Positions 16,887 through 25,392 of a DNA stretch of 64,000 bases are shown here, piece after piece. The notes beneath the pieces were generated by a model. That model had not been told where the DNA came from. It saw only the letters and a program-made list of their open reading frames with translations, and ran no database searches. Source of the DNA: Spirochaetota bacterium. Its GTDB lineage: Bacteria > Spirochaetota > Brachyspiria > Brachyspirales > JACRPF01. The stretch spans positions 1-64,000 of the forward strand of contig JACRPF010000015.1 in assembly GCA_016214035.1 (NCBI GenBank), written 5' to 3'. Both the position numbers and the translations under genes were made by a program. Position 1 is the stretch's first letter; each line of letters opens with the position of its first letter.

Positions 16887-18647
16887 ATGGAAGCAGCGCA
16901 CACCGAAGAACAACAAGAGCGGTCTTCCGCCGAACATATCACCGCCCGGTATATAGCGCTGGTACGCCGCAAACGTGACCCGGAAAAGGAACGCGCCGTT
17001 GCAGCACTCGCCGCTGAATCGCTCACGCTTGAGGAAAAAATCGAATGCATGCTTGAGATTGACGGCGAACGTCCGTTCAGGAGCAAGCTGCATCTGCTGC
17101 ACCGTTTGAATAAAAAGACCGACGGTGCGGGTGACAGCTCCGAGGAATCCGCGGGACGCGAGCTTGTCACCGAAGGGCTCTACACGCCGTACATCGTCAA
17201 GGAGCGCCGCAGGTCCATCGGCATTACGCCGCATCGCGCCGGCTTCTGGTCGTATCTGTTCTATGAATGGGGACGTATCCGCCGTTTTGCCGATGAGTAC
17301 GACATCGTCACCTGCCGCCTCTTTCCGCCGCGTGTCCGGTTCTCGGCTCATGCGCGCGATTTTTTCAGCACACGCGTGGCAGTCTCTGCCGCCGCGCTCA
17401 TGCCGCATCTGGAACGCATCGCCTGCGAGGGCTGGCGCATCATCACGAAAAGCGATTACAATCTGCTCATGGAATTCCGCCGGCTCTGTTCCGCGCTCGT
17501 GGACGCCGGAAAAGTGCTTCGGGAGGATACGGGCGGTGATTTTGCGGCGCTTCTTGAACGCGCCGTGGCGCCGTATCTGCTCTGTCACCACGACGAAAAC
17601 TATGCGGATGCTATACCGAAAGCAGCGGCAGCCGTGCTGATAAAACTCGACGCTCAGCGCGCGGGATATGTCACCATGCTGATACGCGAGCTTTTATTCC
17701 CCGCCACGCAGGGCAGTTCGCTCGCGCTTCTTATCACGGGACTTTTCACGGTCAAACTGCGGCGGCTGACGATCATCGACGACCTCATCGACCGTTCCGT
17801 CATCGGCGTCATCAGCAATTTCCGTTTCGATTGTCCGCCCGATGTGGCGCCCGCCATCGATGCGCATATGAACACGCTCTTTGAACGGCTCGCGACACTC
17901 ATCGAACGGCGCGAACGTACCGCGGATCTGCGCGGATATATCGGCTATACCGTCAACAAAGGCGCTGACCTGTCAGCATTCACCGAATTTCTGCGCCTCT
18001 GCGACAGCAAACATGCCGGTACCGCTGATACGGTTGCCGCCGCCGTTACCACCGCGCGGGAGATACTCATCCGCTATACGCCGTTTCTTTGCGGCGATAT
18101 CATTCTTGACGGCGGCAGCCGCGCCGCGCTCTTCACTCAGGAGATATTCAAGCCTGAAGTCGATGCGCTGCGCAAGTCACTCGACGCGCTGGAATATCAT
18201 CACGTGAGTTTTTCAAAGGCCCCCCCGGCACCGGGCACGCCGGAAAAGGCGCCGCCGGGCGAGACCACATCACAGGCTGTCCGGACGATGGCGGGAACGC
18301 TCTATGAAATTGCCGAGCGTCTCGCGCGCATCTACCGTTATGCGGAACCGTCAACCGAGACAATACCGCTTCCGGTAACGCTGTCGGCGTTCGAGACTCC
18401 GGATATCAAACTGCCGTATGCGGAGCAGCAACTTGCCATGCAGAACATCCCCGCCGGACGGACCGTTCATGAAACAGTGCAGCATCTTGCAAAGATCTGT
18501 TATCAGGCGGCATTCTTCTTCGGCGACGACCGCGTCGTGTCACTCGTCGACGGCGAGATATCCATCGGCGATGATATCGCGAACGTGAAAAAGGAGATCG
18601 AGCTCATCGCATCTCCGCTGCAGTACCGCGCCATAAAAAATCTGTAA
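16887..18647 (+). CDS. Large uncharacterised cytoplasmic protein
   Basis: A 586-residue protein with no signal peptide and no transmembrane helix, predicted mostly helical, rich in Arg, Ala and Leu. I recognise no domain. The frame is open back to 16659 inside trpD, but ATG 16887, just after the trpD stop and with a GGACGAG stretch upstream, is the natural start. A Pro-rich linker is found near residues 440-460 (A-P-P-A-P-G-T-P-E-K-A-P-P-G), separating a long N-terminal helical region from a C-terminal region of about 130 residues. Close spacing to trpD and to the secreted protein gene downstream suggests one transcript. Function unknown. Confidence 0.8.
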   Translation: MEAAHTEEQQERSSAEHITARYIALVRRKRDPEKERAVAALAAESLTLEEKIECMLEIDGERPFRSKLHLLHRLNKKTDGAGDSSEESAGRELVTEGLYTPYIVKERRRSIGITPHRAGFWSYLFYEWGRIRRFADEYDIVTCRLFPPRVRFSAHARDFFSTRVAVSAAALMPHLERIACEGWRIITKSDYNLLMEFRRLCSALVDAGKVLREDTGGDFAALLERAVAPYLLCHHDENYADAIPKAAAAVLIKLDAQRAGYVTMLIRELLFPATQGSSLALLITGLFTVKLRRLTIIDDLIDRSVIGVISNFRFDCPPDVAPAIDAHMNTLFERLATLIERRERTADLRGYIGYTVNKGADLSAFTEFLRLCDSKHAGTADTVAAAVTTAREILIRYTPFLCGDIILDGGSRAALFTQEIFKPEVDALRKSLDALEYHHVSFSKAPPAPGTPEKAPPGETTSQAVRTMAGTLYEIAERLARIYRYAEPSTETIPLPVTLSAFETPDIKLPYAEQQLAMQNIPAGRTVHETVQHLAKICYQAAFFFGDDRVVSLVDGEISIGDDIANVKKEIELIASPLQYRAIKNL

Positions 18648-18660
18648 CCCGGAACAAATC

Positions 18661-19413
18661 ATGCGCGCATGTTTTTTGACGTTTCTGCTTGCAACACTGT
18701 CCGCCGCACTGTGGACCGCCGTTCCGGATCACGTAATCGCGGCGCAGCGATTCATAAGCGTGATCACACCCGAAAACAACAGCTACAGCACCAACCGCAT
18801 CATCGTCTGGCCTGCCGACGGGACTATTGCGCGCAATGAAACCGTCTGCTCGTCGTTCATAACGGCGCTGCTCATGCACACCTACGCCATTCCCGAAAAA
18901 GACATTGCCGCGTGGTTCGGCTCACCGAATCCCAAAGCGCGCGTCTATCACCGGGCCATCGAGCGGCAGAACGGATTTTTGCGGATAACCAACATACGAA
19001 ACATACAATCCGGTGACATACTCGCCATACGCTATCCCGCGGGAACCGTTTCCGATGACGGCTATACGAACAGCGGCCATGTTGTCGTCGTAAGCGGAAT
19101 ACCGAAATCGATGCATCAAAAACCATTCATCAGCAACACCGTGCAGTATGCAGTACGCATCATCGACTGTTCTTCGAGCGGCCATGGACGGGACGACACA
19201 CGCGCACGGTTGACCATCACCGGGATTGTGCAGTCCACGGGCGCCGGCGAGGGAACGATGAGACTGTATGCGTATTCCAACGGAATGATCGCCGGATATT
19301 CGTGGAGCACATCGTCCGCCTCAGCATATTATCCGGCAACGGAACGTTCCGTCGCTGTCGGGAGGATCAATCGCTCCGGCATCGGGAATACGGCATCCGG
19401 AGCTGTCAGATAA
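18661..19413 (+). CDS. Secreted Cys-His (NlpC/P60-like) protein
   Basis: A 250-residue exported protein with a signal peptide of about 28 residues. The nucleophile candidate is Cys in E-T-V-C-S-S-F-I-T-A-L-L. It is followed by I-Q-S-G-D-I-L-A-I-R-Y, the conserved Gly-Asp strand, and His in S-G-H-V-V-V-V-S-G. A later D-C-S pair could provide the third residue. This matches the papain-like NlpC/P60 or CHAP layout, as in the protein at 13956. A cell-wall amidase or peptidase role is inferred. Its last eight bases overlap the end of the convergent AraC gene. No terminator is seen between them. Confidence 0.65.
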   Translation: MRACFLTFLLATLSAALWTAVPDHVIAAQRFISVITPENNSYSTNRIIVWPADGTIARNETVCSSFITALLMHTYAIPEKDIAAWFGSPNPKARVYHRAIERQNGFLRITNIRNIQSGDILAIRYPAGTVSDDGYTNSGHVVVVSGIPKSMHQKPFISNTVQYAVRIIDCSSSGHGRDDTRARLTITGIVQSTGAGEGTMRLYAYSNGMIAGYSWSTSSASAYYPATERSVAVGRINRSGIGNTASGAVR

Positions 19414-20263
19414 ACCGGCTTTCCGCCCTGCATTGCCGCGGACTTCTGCCGGTGACTTTTTTGAATATCCTGGAAAAATAGAACGGGTCCGGAATGCCGA
19501 CGGTCTCGCCGACGGATTCCACCGGCATACCGGTATTTATCAGGAGTTCCTTCGCCTGCGCTATCCTTCGCTCAATAACATAATGTCCGGGGGTCGTGTT
19601 AAAATGCTCCCTGAACATGCGAATCACCGTTGAAGCGCTGCAGCGTGAAACACGCGCAAGTTCGGCGAGTGATACTTTCGTCTTTTGCTTCTCCAGATAC
19701 GTTACGGCGACGGCAAGCGCCGGAGGCATTGCTTTCATACCGGTGCTCATCGACACGCATACTTCATGAATGACAACCGGTGCGAGCGCACGCAGCAGCG
19801 CCTCATCGGGTCCGCGACGGAATGCGGTTACGGTATACTCGGCAAGCATCCCGAGTGCGGGCGCCTGCGCAAAATCGCCGCTGACAACACCGTCAAGACC
19901 GGTTATACTGACATCGCGCCGCTCTGTGAACGTGCGGCATGTCCGTTCATCATGCGGCACCGCATACCTCACCGGCATGTGCGGATGATGCGCAATAATA
20001 TGAATGCTGCCGACGGCGAACGGTGAACGCCGGTCGGCCTGATATTCGACCGCATGATGCCACGGCATGAAGATGAAATTCCCGGCCGCGAACGGAAATC
20101 GTTCTCCATTGGCAACAATAAGTCCTTTTCCTGAACGGCACCACAGGAGCCGTCTGCTGCCGACACAGGATGAAGATCGGCGCTCATTCGACGCGAATCT
20201 GAAATGATCCGCCATGATGACGATGGAATCCGGTACAAGCCGCGTGAGTTCCGATAAAGTCAT
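19406..20263 (-). CDS. AraC-family regulator divergent from the ADP-ribosylglycohydrolase gene
   Basis: A 285-residue protein with an N-terminal cupin-type sensor (about 20-130; F-I-F-M-P-W-H-H-A-V-E-Y is typical). The C-terminal AraC domain shows V-S-L-A-E-L-A-R-V-S-R-C-S-A-S-T-V and V-G-I-P-D-P-F-Y-F-S-R-I-F-K-K-V-T-G-R-S-P. ATG 20263 is preferred to 20308 because the first 15 codons are not family-like. It is transcribed away from the gene at 20385 across a 121-bp shared intergenic region, so that gene is its likely target. Confidence 0.88.
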   Translation of the reverse strand: MTLSELTRLVPDSIVIMADHFRFASNERRSSSCVGSRRLLWCRSGKGLIVANGERFPFAAGNFIFMPWHHAVEYQADRRSPFAVGSIHIIAHHPHMPVRYAVPHDERTCRTFTERRDVSITGLDGVVSGDFAQAPALGMLAEYTVTAFRRGPDEALLRALAPVVIHEVCVSMSTGMKAMPPALAVAVTYLEKQKTKVSLAELARVSRCSASTVIRMFREHFNTTPGHYVIERRIAQAKELLINTGMPVESVGETVGIPDPFYFSRIFKKVTGRSPRQCRAESRFI

Positions 20264-20384
20264 ACATGCATTATACCCCTGAACAATGTGAATGCAAATT
20301 TTGTGCAACTATGAAAATCCTGTACATTCCTTTTCCGGCCGATACGATTACCTTGTACGATATATCACGCGTTAAGGACACAAC

Positions 20385-22247
20385 ATGAACCAGAAAAGTA
20401 TTTCGATACCATACGGCACCTATCGTTCAAAAGTCTTCGGCTGCTGGCTCGGCAAATCCATCGGCGGTACGCTCGGCGGCCCGTGGGAAGGACGCACGCC
20501 GCCGAAGGAACTCACATTCTATGACCCCGTTCCCACCGCCATGCTTGAAAATGACGATCTTGATCTCCAGCTTGTGTGGCTCGCCAGCATACGTGACGCC
20601 GGTTTTCCGGTGACCGGAACGCTCCTGTCACGCGGATGGCGCGACAGCATCCATGCGTGGCCGGACGAATACGGCGTGTGCATACGCAATCTTGATCAGG
20701 GGCTCATGCCGCCGCTCACCGGGAGTTACGACAACGGATTTACCGCGGGCATGGGTGCCGCGATACGCACCGAGATATGGGCCTGTCTTGCGCCGGGAGA
20801 TCCGGAACTTGCCCGTCATCTGGCGCGCGAGGACGCCCGCTGCGATCACGCCGACGAAGGTGTTCACGCCGCGGTCTTTCTCGCAACGGTTGAAAGTCTT
20901 GCATTCGTCGCCTCCGACCGCGATATGCTCATCGATGCCGGTCTTGCCGCCATCCCGTCGCAATGCCGTGTCGCTCAGGCGATACGCACCGCGCGTGAAG
21001 CCTGGGCCCGGACTAATAACCGGAAGGCCGCATTCGAGGAACTGAACTGCAAACACAAAAATGTCAATTTCACCGACGTACCCATCAATCTCGGCATCAT
21101 CGTTCTCGGCTGGTGCGCCGGCGGGGGGGATTTCGGAAAATCGATACTCGCGGCGGTCAACTGCGGTTACGACGCGGACTGCACCTGCGCAACGCTCGGG
21201 GCGCTTCTCGGCATCATCAGTCCTGAAAGCATCAGCGATGAATGGAAAAAGCCCATCGGCGAAACGATAGCGGTGGGCAAATACATTACCGGCATACGCC
21301 CGCCTCGTGACCTCACGGAACTCACCGACGTCATGATAGCGCTCGCGCATGACGCACTTTCCTGCTATGTATCGCCAAGCTCGATAACCGGCGCACCGAA
21401 ACCGGTGTATGCAACCCCGCCGCTGCGCATACCGGCACAGGGCATCGCCGCATTACGAAAGATCGATGTTCCCGACAACGCAAGTGTTTTGTCGGAGTAT
21501 CCGCTGCATATCACGCTGTTGTATCCGGGTGACGTACGCATCGCGCCCGGCAAAGCAGGAAACTGTTCGCTGGTCATCACGAATGTGACTGAGAAAGAAT
21601 GTTCACTGGATATATCATTGCAGGCTCCGCTCGGGTGGAAACTCGGCGGCAGCATCGAGAAAAAATGCGTTGTGCCGTCATCAGCGTCGATGAAGCTGGA
21701 TTTTACCGCAACGCCGGAGGAGTGCGACTGGCGTCCGTTCTCGTCATCGCTCAGTGTGCGTGTTTCGATGAACGGCGTTCCGCTTTCATTCACCGCGGGG
21801 CTGCTCATGACTATACCGCTCGCTGTATGGACGATGAACAGCATGCCGGAAACCGAACCGGTGCCGCATGCCCCGAACATCGTGGAAAGCGCAACGCATT
21901 TCACCGATCTTGCTCCGCTCACCGAACACGGCCGCACACTCGTGGTGCGGTTTGAATACAAGGACTTCATGGCGAGAAACGCGCATCGCCGGTTCATTGT
22001 GCAGTCTTCGTCACCGACGACGGTGTGGATAAACGGAGAAAAGAAACTTTCACATGACGGCACCTATCACGTACCCGCGTTGCATCGGGCGGGAAAGGCA
22101 TGCGTCGACGCGGCCGCCGTCAAATCGCCGGTATGCGTGACGATAGCGATGAGCGGTTCTCCTGAAACGCTGTTTCATGCCGTCGGCGATCCGAGCGGCA
22201 ACTGCAATCAGTGGATATCGCTGATCGAATACAGCATGCCCCGATAA
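20385..22247 (+). CDS. ADP-ribosylglycohydrolase-family protein with C-terminal beta-sandwich
   Basis: A 620-residue protein. Residues about 10-330 match the ADP-ribosylglycohydrolase/DraG fold (PF03747). G-C-W-L-G-K-S-I-G-G-T-L is the N-terminal helix. E-N-D-D-L-D at 55-60 stands where the magnesium-binding T-D-D-T is usual. N-C-G-Y-D-A-D-C-T-C-A-T-L-G-A-L-L-G is the C-terminal metal motif. Residues 350-620 form an added beta-rich region. No signal peptide is seen. DraG relatives in saccharolytic bacteria often act in nucleoside or glycoside metabolism rather than protein de-ribosylation, so the substrate is open. The start has AAGGA seven bases upstream. An AraC gene is divergent. Confidence 0.85.
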   Translation: MNQKSISIPYGTYRSKVFGCWLGKSIGGTLGGPWEGRTPPKELTFYDPVPTAMLENDDLDLQLVWLASIRDAGFPVTGTLLSRGWRDSIHAWPDEYGVCIRNLDQGLMPPLTGSYDNGFTAGMGAAIRTEIWACLAPGDPELARHLAREDARCDHADEGVHAAVFLATVESLAFVASDRDMLIDAGLAAIPSQCRVAQAIRTAREAWARTNNRKAAFEELNCKHKNVNFTDVPINLGIIVLGWCAGGGDFGKSILAAVNCGYDADCTCATLGALLGIISPESISDEWKKPIGETIAVGKYITGIRPPRDLTELTDVMIALAHDALSCYVSPSSITGAPKPVYATPPLRIPAQGIAALRKIDVPDNASVLSEYPLHITLLYPGDVRIAPGKAGNCSLVITNVTEKECSLDISLQAPLGWKLGGSIEKKCVVPSSASMKLDFTATPEECDWRPFSSSLSVRVSMNGVPLSFTAGLLMTIPLAVWTMNSMPETEPVPHAPNIVESATHFTDLAPLTEHGRTLVVRFEYKDFMARNAHRRFIVQSSSPTTVWINGEKKLSHDGTYHVPALHRAGKACVDAAAVKSPVCVTIAMSGSPETLFHAVGDPSGNCNQWISLIEYSMPR

Positions 22248-22271
22248 ACGCCACCGCATTCCGTCAGCCGC

Positions 22272-22330
22272 TTGACATTTTTCTCCCGAGTATTACTATA
22301 TGAGTAATTAGTCATATAGTAATACTCGGG
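22272..22330 (+). promoter_or_regulatory. ars/hgc operon promoter with perfect ArsR-type operator palindrome
   Basis: TTGACA at 22272-22277 is followed after 16 bp by TACTAT. Overlapping the -10 region is a perfect inverted repeat: the left arm cccgagtattactatatga (22285-22303) and its exact complement at 22312-22330, around an 8-nt centre (gtaattag). The right arm ends nine bases before the arsR start. The position over the -10 element is typical of ArsR/SmtB autorepression. Arm length of 19 bp is longer than a single ArsR dimer site and could hold two dimers. Confidence 0.88.
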
Positions 22331-22338
22331 AGTCTGAC

Positions 22339-22656
22339 ATGACCGACCATCTTCTGCAGATGAAAGCTGATGTCTATAAAGCGATGGGTGAACCGTACCG
22401 GCTGTCCATCATGCAGCTTCTGCACGAACGCGGTGAATTGTGCGTCTGCGAAATAATCAGCGAACTTGAAGCGGAACAGTCGAACATATCAAAACACCTT
22501 TCCGTGCTGAAACAGGTCAATATCGTTACCGTGCGAAAAGAAGGCACCAAGGTATTTTATAAGCTTTCCTGCCCCTGCCTCATCGACAGCGACAAATGTC
22601 TGGAGCGCACGCTTTTGAAGCAGGCTGAAAAAAAACTGACGGCGCTGACAAAATAA
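22339..22656 (+). CDS. arsR: ArsR-family metalloregulator
   Basis: A 105-residue winged-helix repressor. The recognition region contains G-E-L-C-V-C-E-I-I, the Cys-x-Cys pair in helix alpha-3 that binds As(III) or Sb(III) in classical ArsR. Then come the DNA-reading helix (E-A-E-Q-S-N-I-S-K-H-L-S-V-L-K) and the wing (V-R-K-E-G-T-K-V-F-Y-K-L). Further cysteines near the C-terminus (C-P-C and D-K-C) may add ligands. Binding of arsenite should release it from the palindrome at 22285-22330. It is the first gene of the arsenic/hgcAB operon, 16 bp before hgcA. Relatives next to hgcAB are known in some mercury methylators. Confidence 0.92.
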   Translation: MTDHLLQMKADVYKAMGEPYRLSIMQLLHERGELCVCEIISELEAEQSNISKHLSVLKQVNIVTVRKEGTKVFYKLSCPCLIDSDKCLERTLLKQAEKKLTALTK

Positions 22657-22672
22657 TAAACAGGATAATCTC

Positions 22673-23695
22673 ATGGCTGAATGCTGCTGCTCCCCGCAGG
22701 AAAAACCGTATACAACCGATGCGGTCATTTCTTTTGCCGACAGACTCGGTGCACTTCGTGTCCGTCTCGGTATCGGAAGAAATTCATTTCGCGTGAAGCC
22801 GGGGCTCTACACCATAGGCGCGCCGGAAAAGACATCACCGGTATTCGTCACTGCAAACTATAAGCTGAGCTTCGATTCACTTCGCGCCGCACTGCCGGGA
22901 ATAAACGCATGGATACTCGTCCTTGACACGAAAGGCATCAATGTGTGGTGCGCTGCCGGGAAAGGAACGTTCGGGACGAAAGAACTAATAAAACGAATCA
23001 CATCCTCACGGCTCGGGAGCTATATTTCACATAAAACCATCATACTGCCGCAACTCGGTGCGCCCGGTGTCGCCGCTCATGTAGTAAAACAGCAGACGGG
23101 GTTTACCGTCGTCTATGGCCCTGTACGCGCACGTGACATTCCCGTGTTTCTCAGGAACAACATGCACGCCACAAACGATATGCGCCGTGTTTCGTTTACC
23201 ATCGCCGATCGGGCGGTGCTCATCCCCGTTGAGATGCGTGCGGCTTTCATTCCTACGCTCATCGCAGCCGCGGCATGCGCGCTCGTGTTCGCAGTTTCAC
23301 CCGCCGGGATAACACCGTCCGTATATGTACAAAGTCTTGCATACGCACTTATCGTTCTCATCGGCGCGCTTGTTTCAGGCAGTATGCTTACGCCGCTATT
23401 ACTGCCGTTCATACCGGTGCGTTCGTTTGCGCTCAAAGGGTTCATCGTGTCGCTGCCGGTCGCGACACTTGCGTTTCTGCTGTTCCAAAATCCGTTTACC
23501 GCAGCGGGCATTGCGCTCTATGCCCTTGCTGCCGGAGCCTTTTTTGCGCTCAATTTCACCGGCTCATCGACATATACATCCCTTTCCGGTGTTCAGAAAG
23601 AGATGCGTGTCGCCCTGCCGTTCGCCATCACCGGGGCTTCGTTATCGCTGCTGCTGGTGATCACATCACGTTTTCTCGGAGGGAATGCGCTATGA
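22673..23695 (+). CDS. hgcA: HgcA, corrinoid protein for mercury methylation
   Basis: This 340-residue protein has the hallmark HgcA cap-helix motif N-V-W-C-A-A-G-K-G-T-F-G-T at residues 90-102. Cys93 is expected to ligate cobalt of the corrinoid in base-off form. The soluble corrinoid domain (about 20-200) is followed by about five transmembrane helices (about 208-335), the standard HgcA layout and length. HgcA passes a methyl group to Hg(II), making methylmercury, with HgcB as reductant. Unusual is the Cys-rich N-terminus M-A-E-C-C-C. The stop overlaps the hgcB start (ATGA). It sits between arsR and arsenic genes, so expression is probably arsenic-controlled. All key residues are present, so I expect it to be functional. 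Confidence 0.96.
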   Translation: MAECCCSPQEKPYTTDAVISFADRLGALRVRLGIGRNSFRVKPGLYTIGAPEKTSPVFVTANYKLSFDSLRAALPGINAWILVLDTKGINVWCAAGKGTFGTKELIKRITSSRLGSYISHKTIILPQLGAPGVAAHVVKQQTGFTVVYGPVRARDIPVFLRNNMHATNDMRRVSFTIADRAVLIPVEMRAAFIPTLIAAAACALVFAVSPAGITPSVYVQSLAYALIVLIGALVSGSMLTPLLLPFIPVRSFALKGFIVSLPVATLAFLLFQNPFTAAGIALYALAAGAFFALNFTGSSTYTSLSGVQKEMRVALPFAITGASLSLLLVITSRFLGGNAL

Positions 23696-24003
23696 GTCGA
23701 GATACATCAATGTTCCGATATCTTAAGAATGTCGCTACGCTCGCGATTGACATCAAACGCTGCAACGGATGCGGCATGTGTCTGCGCGTTTGCCCGCACG
23801 GCGTATTCGAAATGAAAGATAAACGTTCTCACATCATGGACAGGGATGCCTGCATGGAATGCGGAGCCTGTGCCCGGAATTGCGAACAGGACGCGCTCTC
23901 CGTCCGTGCCGGTGTCGGCTGCGCATCCGCGGTGATCTACGGCATGCTGCGGAACACCGAACCGAAATGCGATTGCGGACAAGGCTCGAAGGATTGCTGC
24001 TGA
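23692..24003 (+). CDS. hgcB: HgcB, ferredoxin partner of HgcA
   Basis: A 103-residue 2x[4Fe-4S] ferredoxin. The first cluster is C24-x2-C27-x2-C30-x3-C34 (C-N-G-C-G-M-C-L-R-V-C-P). The second is C54-x2-C57-x2-C60-x3-C64 (C-M-E-C-G-A-C-A-R-N-C), the form typical of HgcB. The conserved lone cysteine is Cys77 in G-V-G-C-A. The protein ends in a Cys-Cys pair, as expected, with further C-D-C residues before it. HgcB reduces the HgcA corrinoid and may hand over Hg(II) through its C-terminal thiols. Its ATG at 23692 overlaps the hgcA stop, so the two are translationally coupled. Confidence 0.96.
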   Translation: MSRDTSMFRYLKNVATLAIDIKRCNGCGMCLRVCPHGVFEMKDKRSHIMDRDACMECGACARNCEQDALSVRAGVGCASAVIYGMLRNTEPKCDCGQGSKDCC

Positions 24004-24057
24004 GTTTGTAAGCCGACCGACGGATGTCGCCGGTAAAAATATAATATGGAGTCTGTT

Positions 24058-24405
24058 ATGGCTGAATGCTGCAACGGCGGAACGAAGCTGCTCTATGCGT
24101 GTTCGGGTGCGTGCGATCTCGGCAATGCATCCGATCTCGCGGCCCGTAAGCTCATGAAAGACGGTTATGCGAAGATGACCTGTGTTGCCGCGGTGGCGGC
24201 GGGTCTTCCCGCGTTCGTCGAATCGGCAAAAGGGGCGACCGCTATCGCCATCGACGGATGCGGCATGCTCTGCGCAAAAAAGATTCTTGAAAACGCGGGA
24301 GCGAATCCGGCATCGTATGCGCTCACCGATTTCGGCTATGTGAAAGGACAGACGCCGGTTACGGATGCTCTGGTGAACGATATTGCCCGGCGTATTGTGC
24401 AGTAA
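24058..24405 (+). CDS. DGC-domain putative zinc-binding protein
   Basis: A 115-residue cytoplasmic protein of the DGC family (PF08859). The D-G-C motif is at 66-68 in A-I-D-G-C-G-M-L-C-A, with paired cysteines at 4/5, 15, 19, 42, 68 and 72. Family members are small thiol-rich proteins found with ars-type permeases and thioredoxins; the metal is assumed, not proven. The ATG at 24058 has GGAG six bases before it. The in-frame ATG at 24046 lies upstream of that site and is rejected. It begins M-A-E-C-C, almost as HgcA does. Located 54 bp after hgcB. Confidence 0.85.
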   Translation: MAECCNGGTKLLYACSGACDLGNASDLAARKLMKDGYAKMTCVAAVAAGLPAFVESAKGATAIAIDGCGMLCAKKILENAGANPASYALTDFGYVKGQTPVTDALVNDIARRIVQ

Positions 24406-24417
24406 CCGGGGTTACGC

Positions 24418-25374
24418 GTGTGGAAATCGGCTGTTGATTACGTCATATTCTCGCTGCTGCATCTGCCGGCGGGAAACCGGCTTACCGGCGCACTTCATTT
24501 TTTTATCTACGATACGGTAAAAATATTTTTCCTGCTTGCAGTGATCATTTTTATAATCTCATTCATCAGGACATATTTTTCCGCAGCAAGGACACGGGCG
24601 CTCCTCGGCAACAGACTCGGTTTATTCGGCAATGTGCTTGCCGCACTGCTCGGGATCGTTACGCCGTTCTGCTCGTGCTCCGCCGTGCCGCTTTTCATCG
24701 GGTTTGTAGAGGCCGGCATACCGCTCGGTGTGACGTTTTCATTTCTCATCGCTTCGCCGATGATCAATGAAGTGGCGCTCGTCATGCTTGCGGGTCTGTT
24801 CGGCTGGAAGGTCGCGCTGATATACATCGCAAGCGGACTCATCATCGCCATTGCCAGCGGAATTGTCATCGGATTCCTGAAACTGGAAACGTGGGTCGAG
24901 CCGTTTGTATTTGAGACCAGGGTGGGGACGGTGATCGAAGAAACGATGACGATCCGGTCACGGCTCATCTATGCGCGCGATTATGTCGGCGGGATCCTGA
25001 AAAAAATATGGCCGTTCGTGCTTACGGCCATAGCGATAGGGGCTTTCATCCACGGATATGTGCCGGAGAACTTTTTCGCGAACTATCTCGGCGCAGATGC
25101 GTGGTATGCAGTCCCGCTCGCGACGCTTCTCGGTGTGCCGCTCTATTCGAATGCGGCGGGTGTAATCCCTGTGGTTGAAGCGCTGTTCGCAAAAGGCGTT
25201 CCGCTCGGCACCGCGCTCGCGTTCATGATGGCGGTTACCGGACTTTCGTTCCCTGAATTTATCATCCTCCGCCGTGTTCTCAAGCTGAAACTGCTCGCGG
25301 TTTTTATCGGCGTGGTAAGTGCAGGGATCATGATCACGGGATTTCTGTTTAATGCACTGCACATCGGAAGATAA
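24418..25374 (+). CDS. ArsP-like permease (PF03773)
   Basis: A 318-residue inner-membrane protein with about eight hydrophobic helices starting at a GTG. The conserved motif T-P-F-C-S-C-S-A-V-P at about residues 82-91 (Cys85 and Cys87) is diagnostic of the DUF318/ArsP permeases. A second conserved block N-A-A-G-V-I-P-V-V-E-A-L follows near residue 245. ArsP exports methylated trivalent arsenicals; other members of the family move unknown soft-metal or thiol compounds. In this operon it might export methyl- or thiolated arsenic, or conceivably a mercury species. The last is speculation. It lies 12 bp after the DGC gene. Confidence 0.87.
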   Translation: MWKSAVDYVIFSLLHLPAGNRLTGALHFFIYDTVKIFFLLAVIIFIISFIRTYFSAARTRALLGNRLGLFGNVLAALLGIVTPFCSCSAVPLFIGFVEAGIPLGVTFSFLIASPMINEVALVMLAGLFGWKVALIYIASGLIIAIASGIVIGFLKLETWVEPFVFETRVGTVIEETMTIRSRLIYARDYVGGILKKIWPFVLTAIAIGAFIHGYVPENFFANYLGADAWYAVPLATLLGVPLYSNAAGVIPVVEALFAKGVPLGTALAFMMAVTGLSFPEFIILRRVLKLKLLAVFIGVVSAGIMITGFLFNALHIGR

Positions 25375-25392
25375 TGATATGATAAGGACAGG

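Noticed and set aside
20385-22247. Toxin-antitoxin or DraG-type nitrogenase regulation
   Set aside because: No ADP-ribosyltransferase partner and no nif gene nearby; the AraC neighbour points to catabolism instead.
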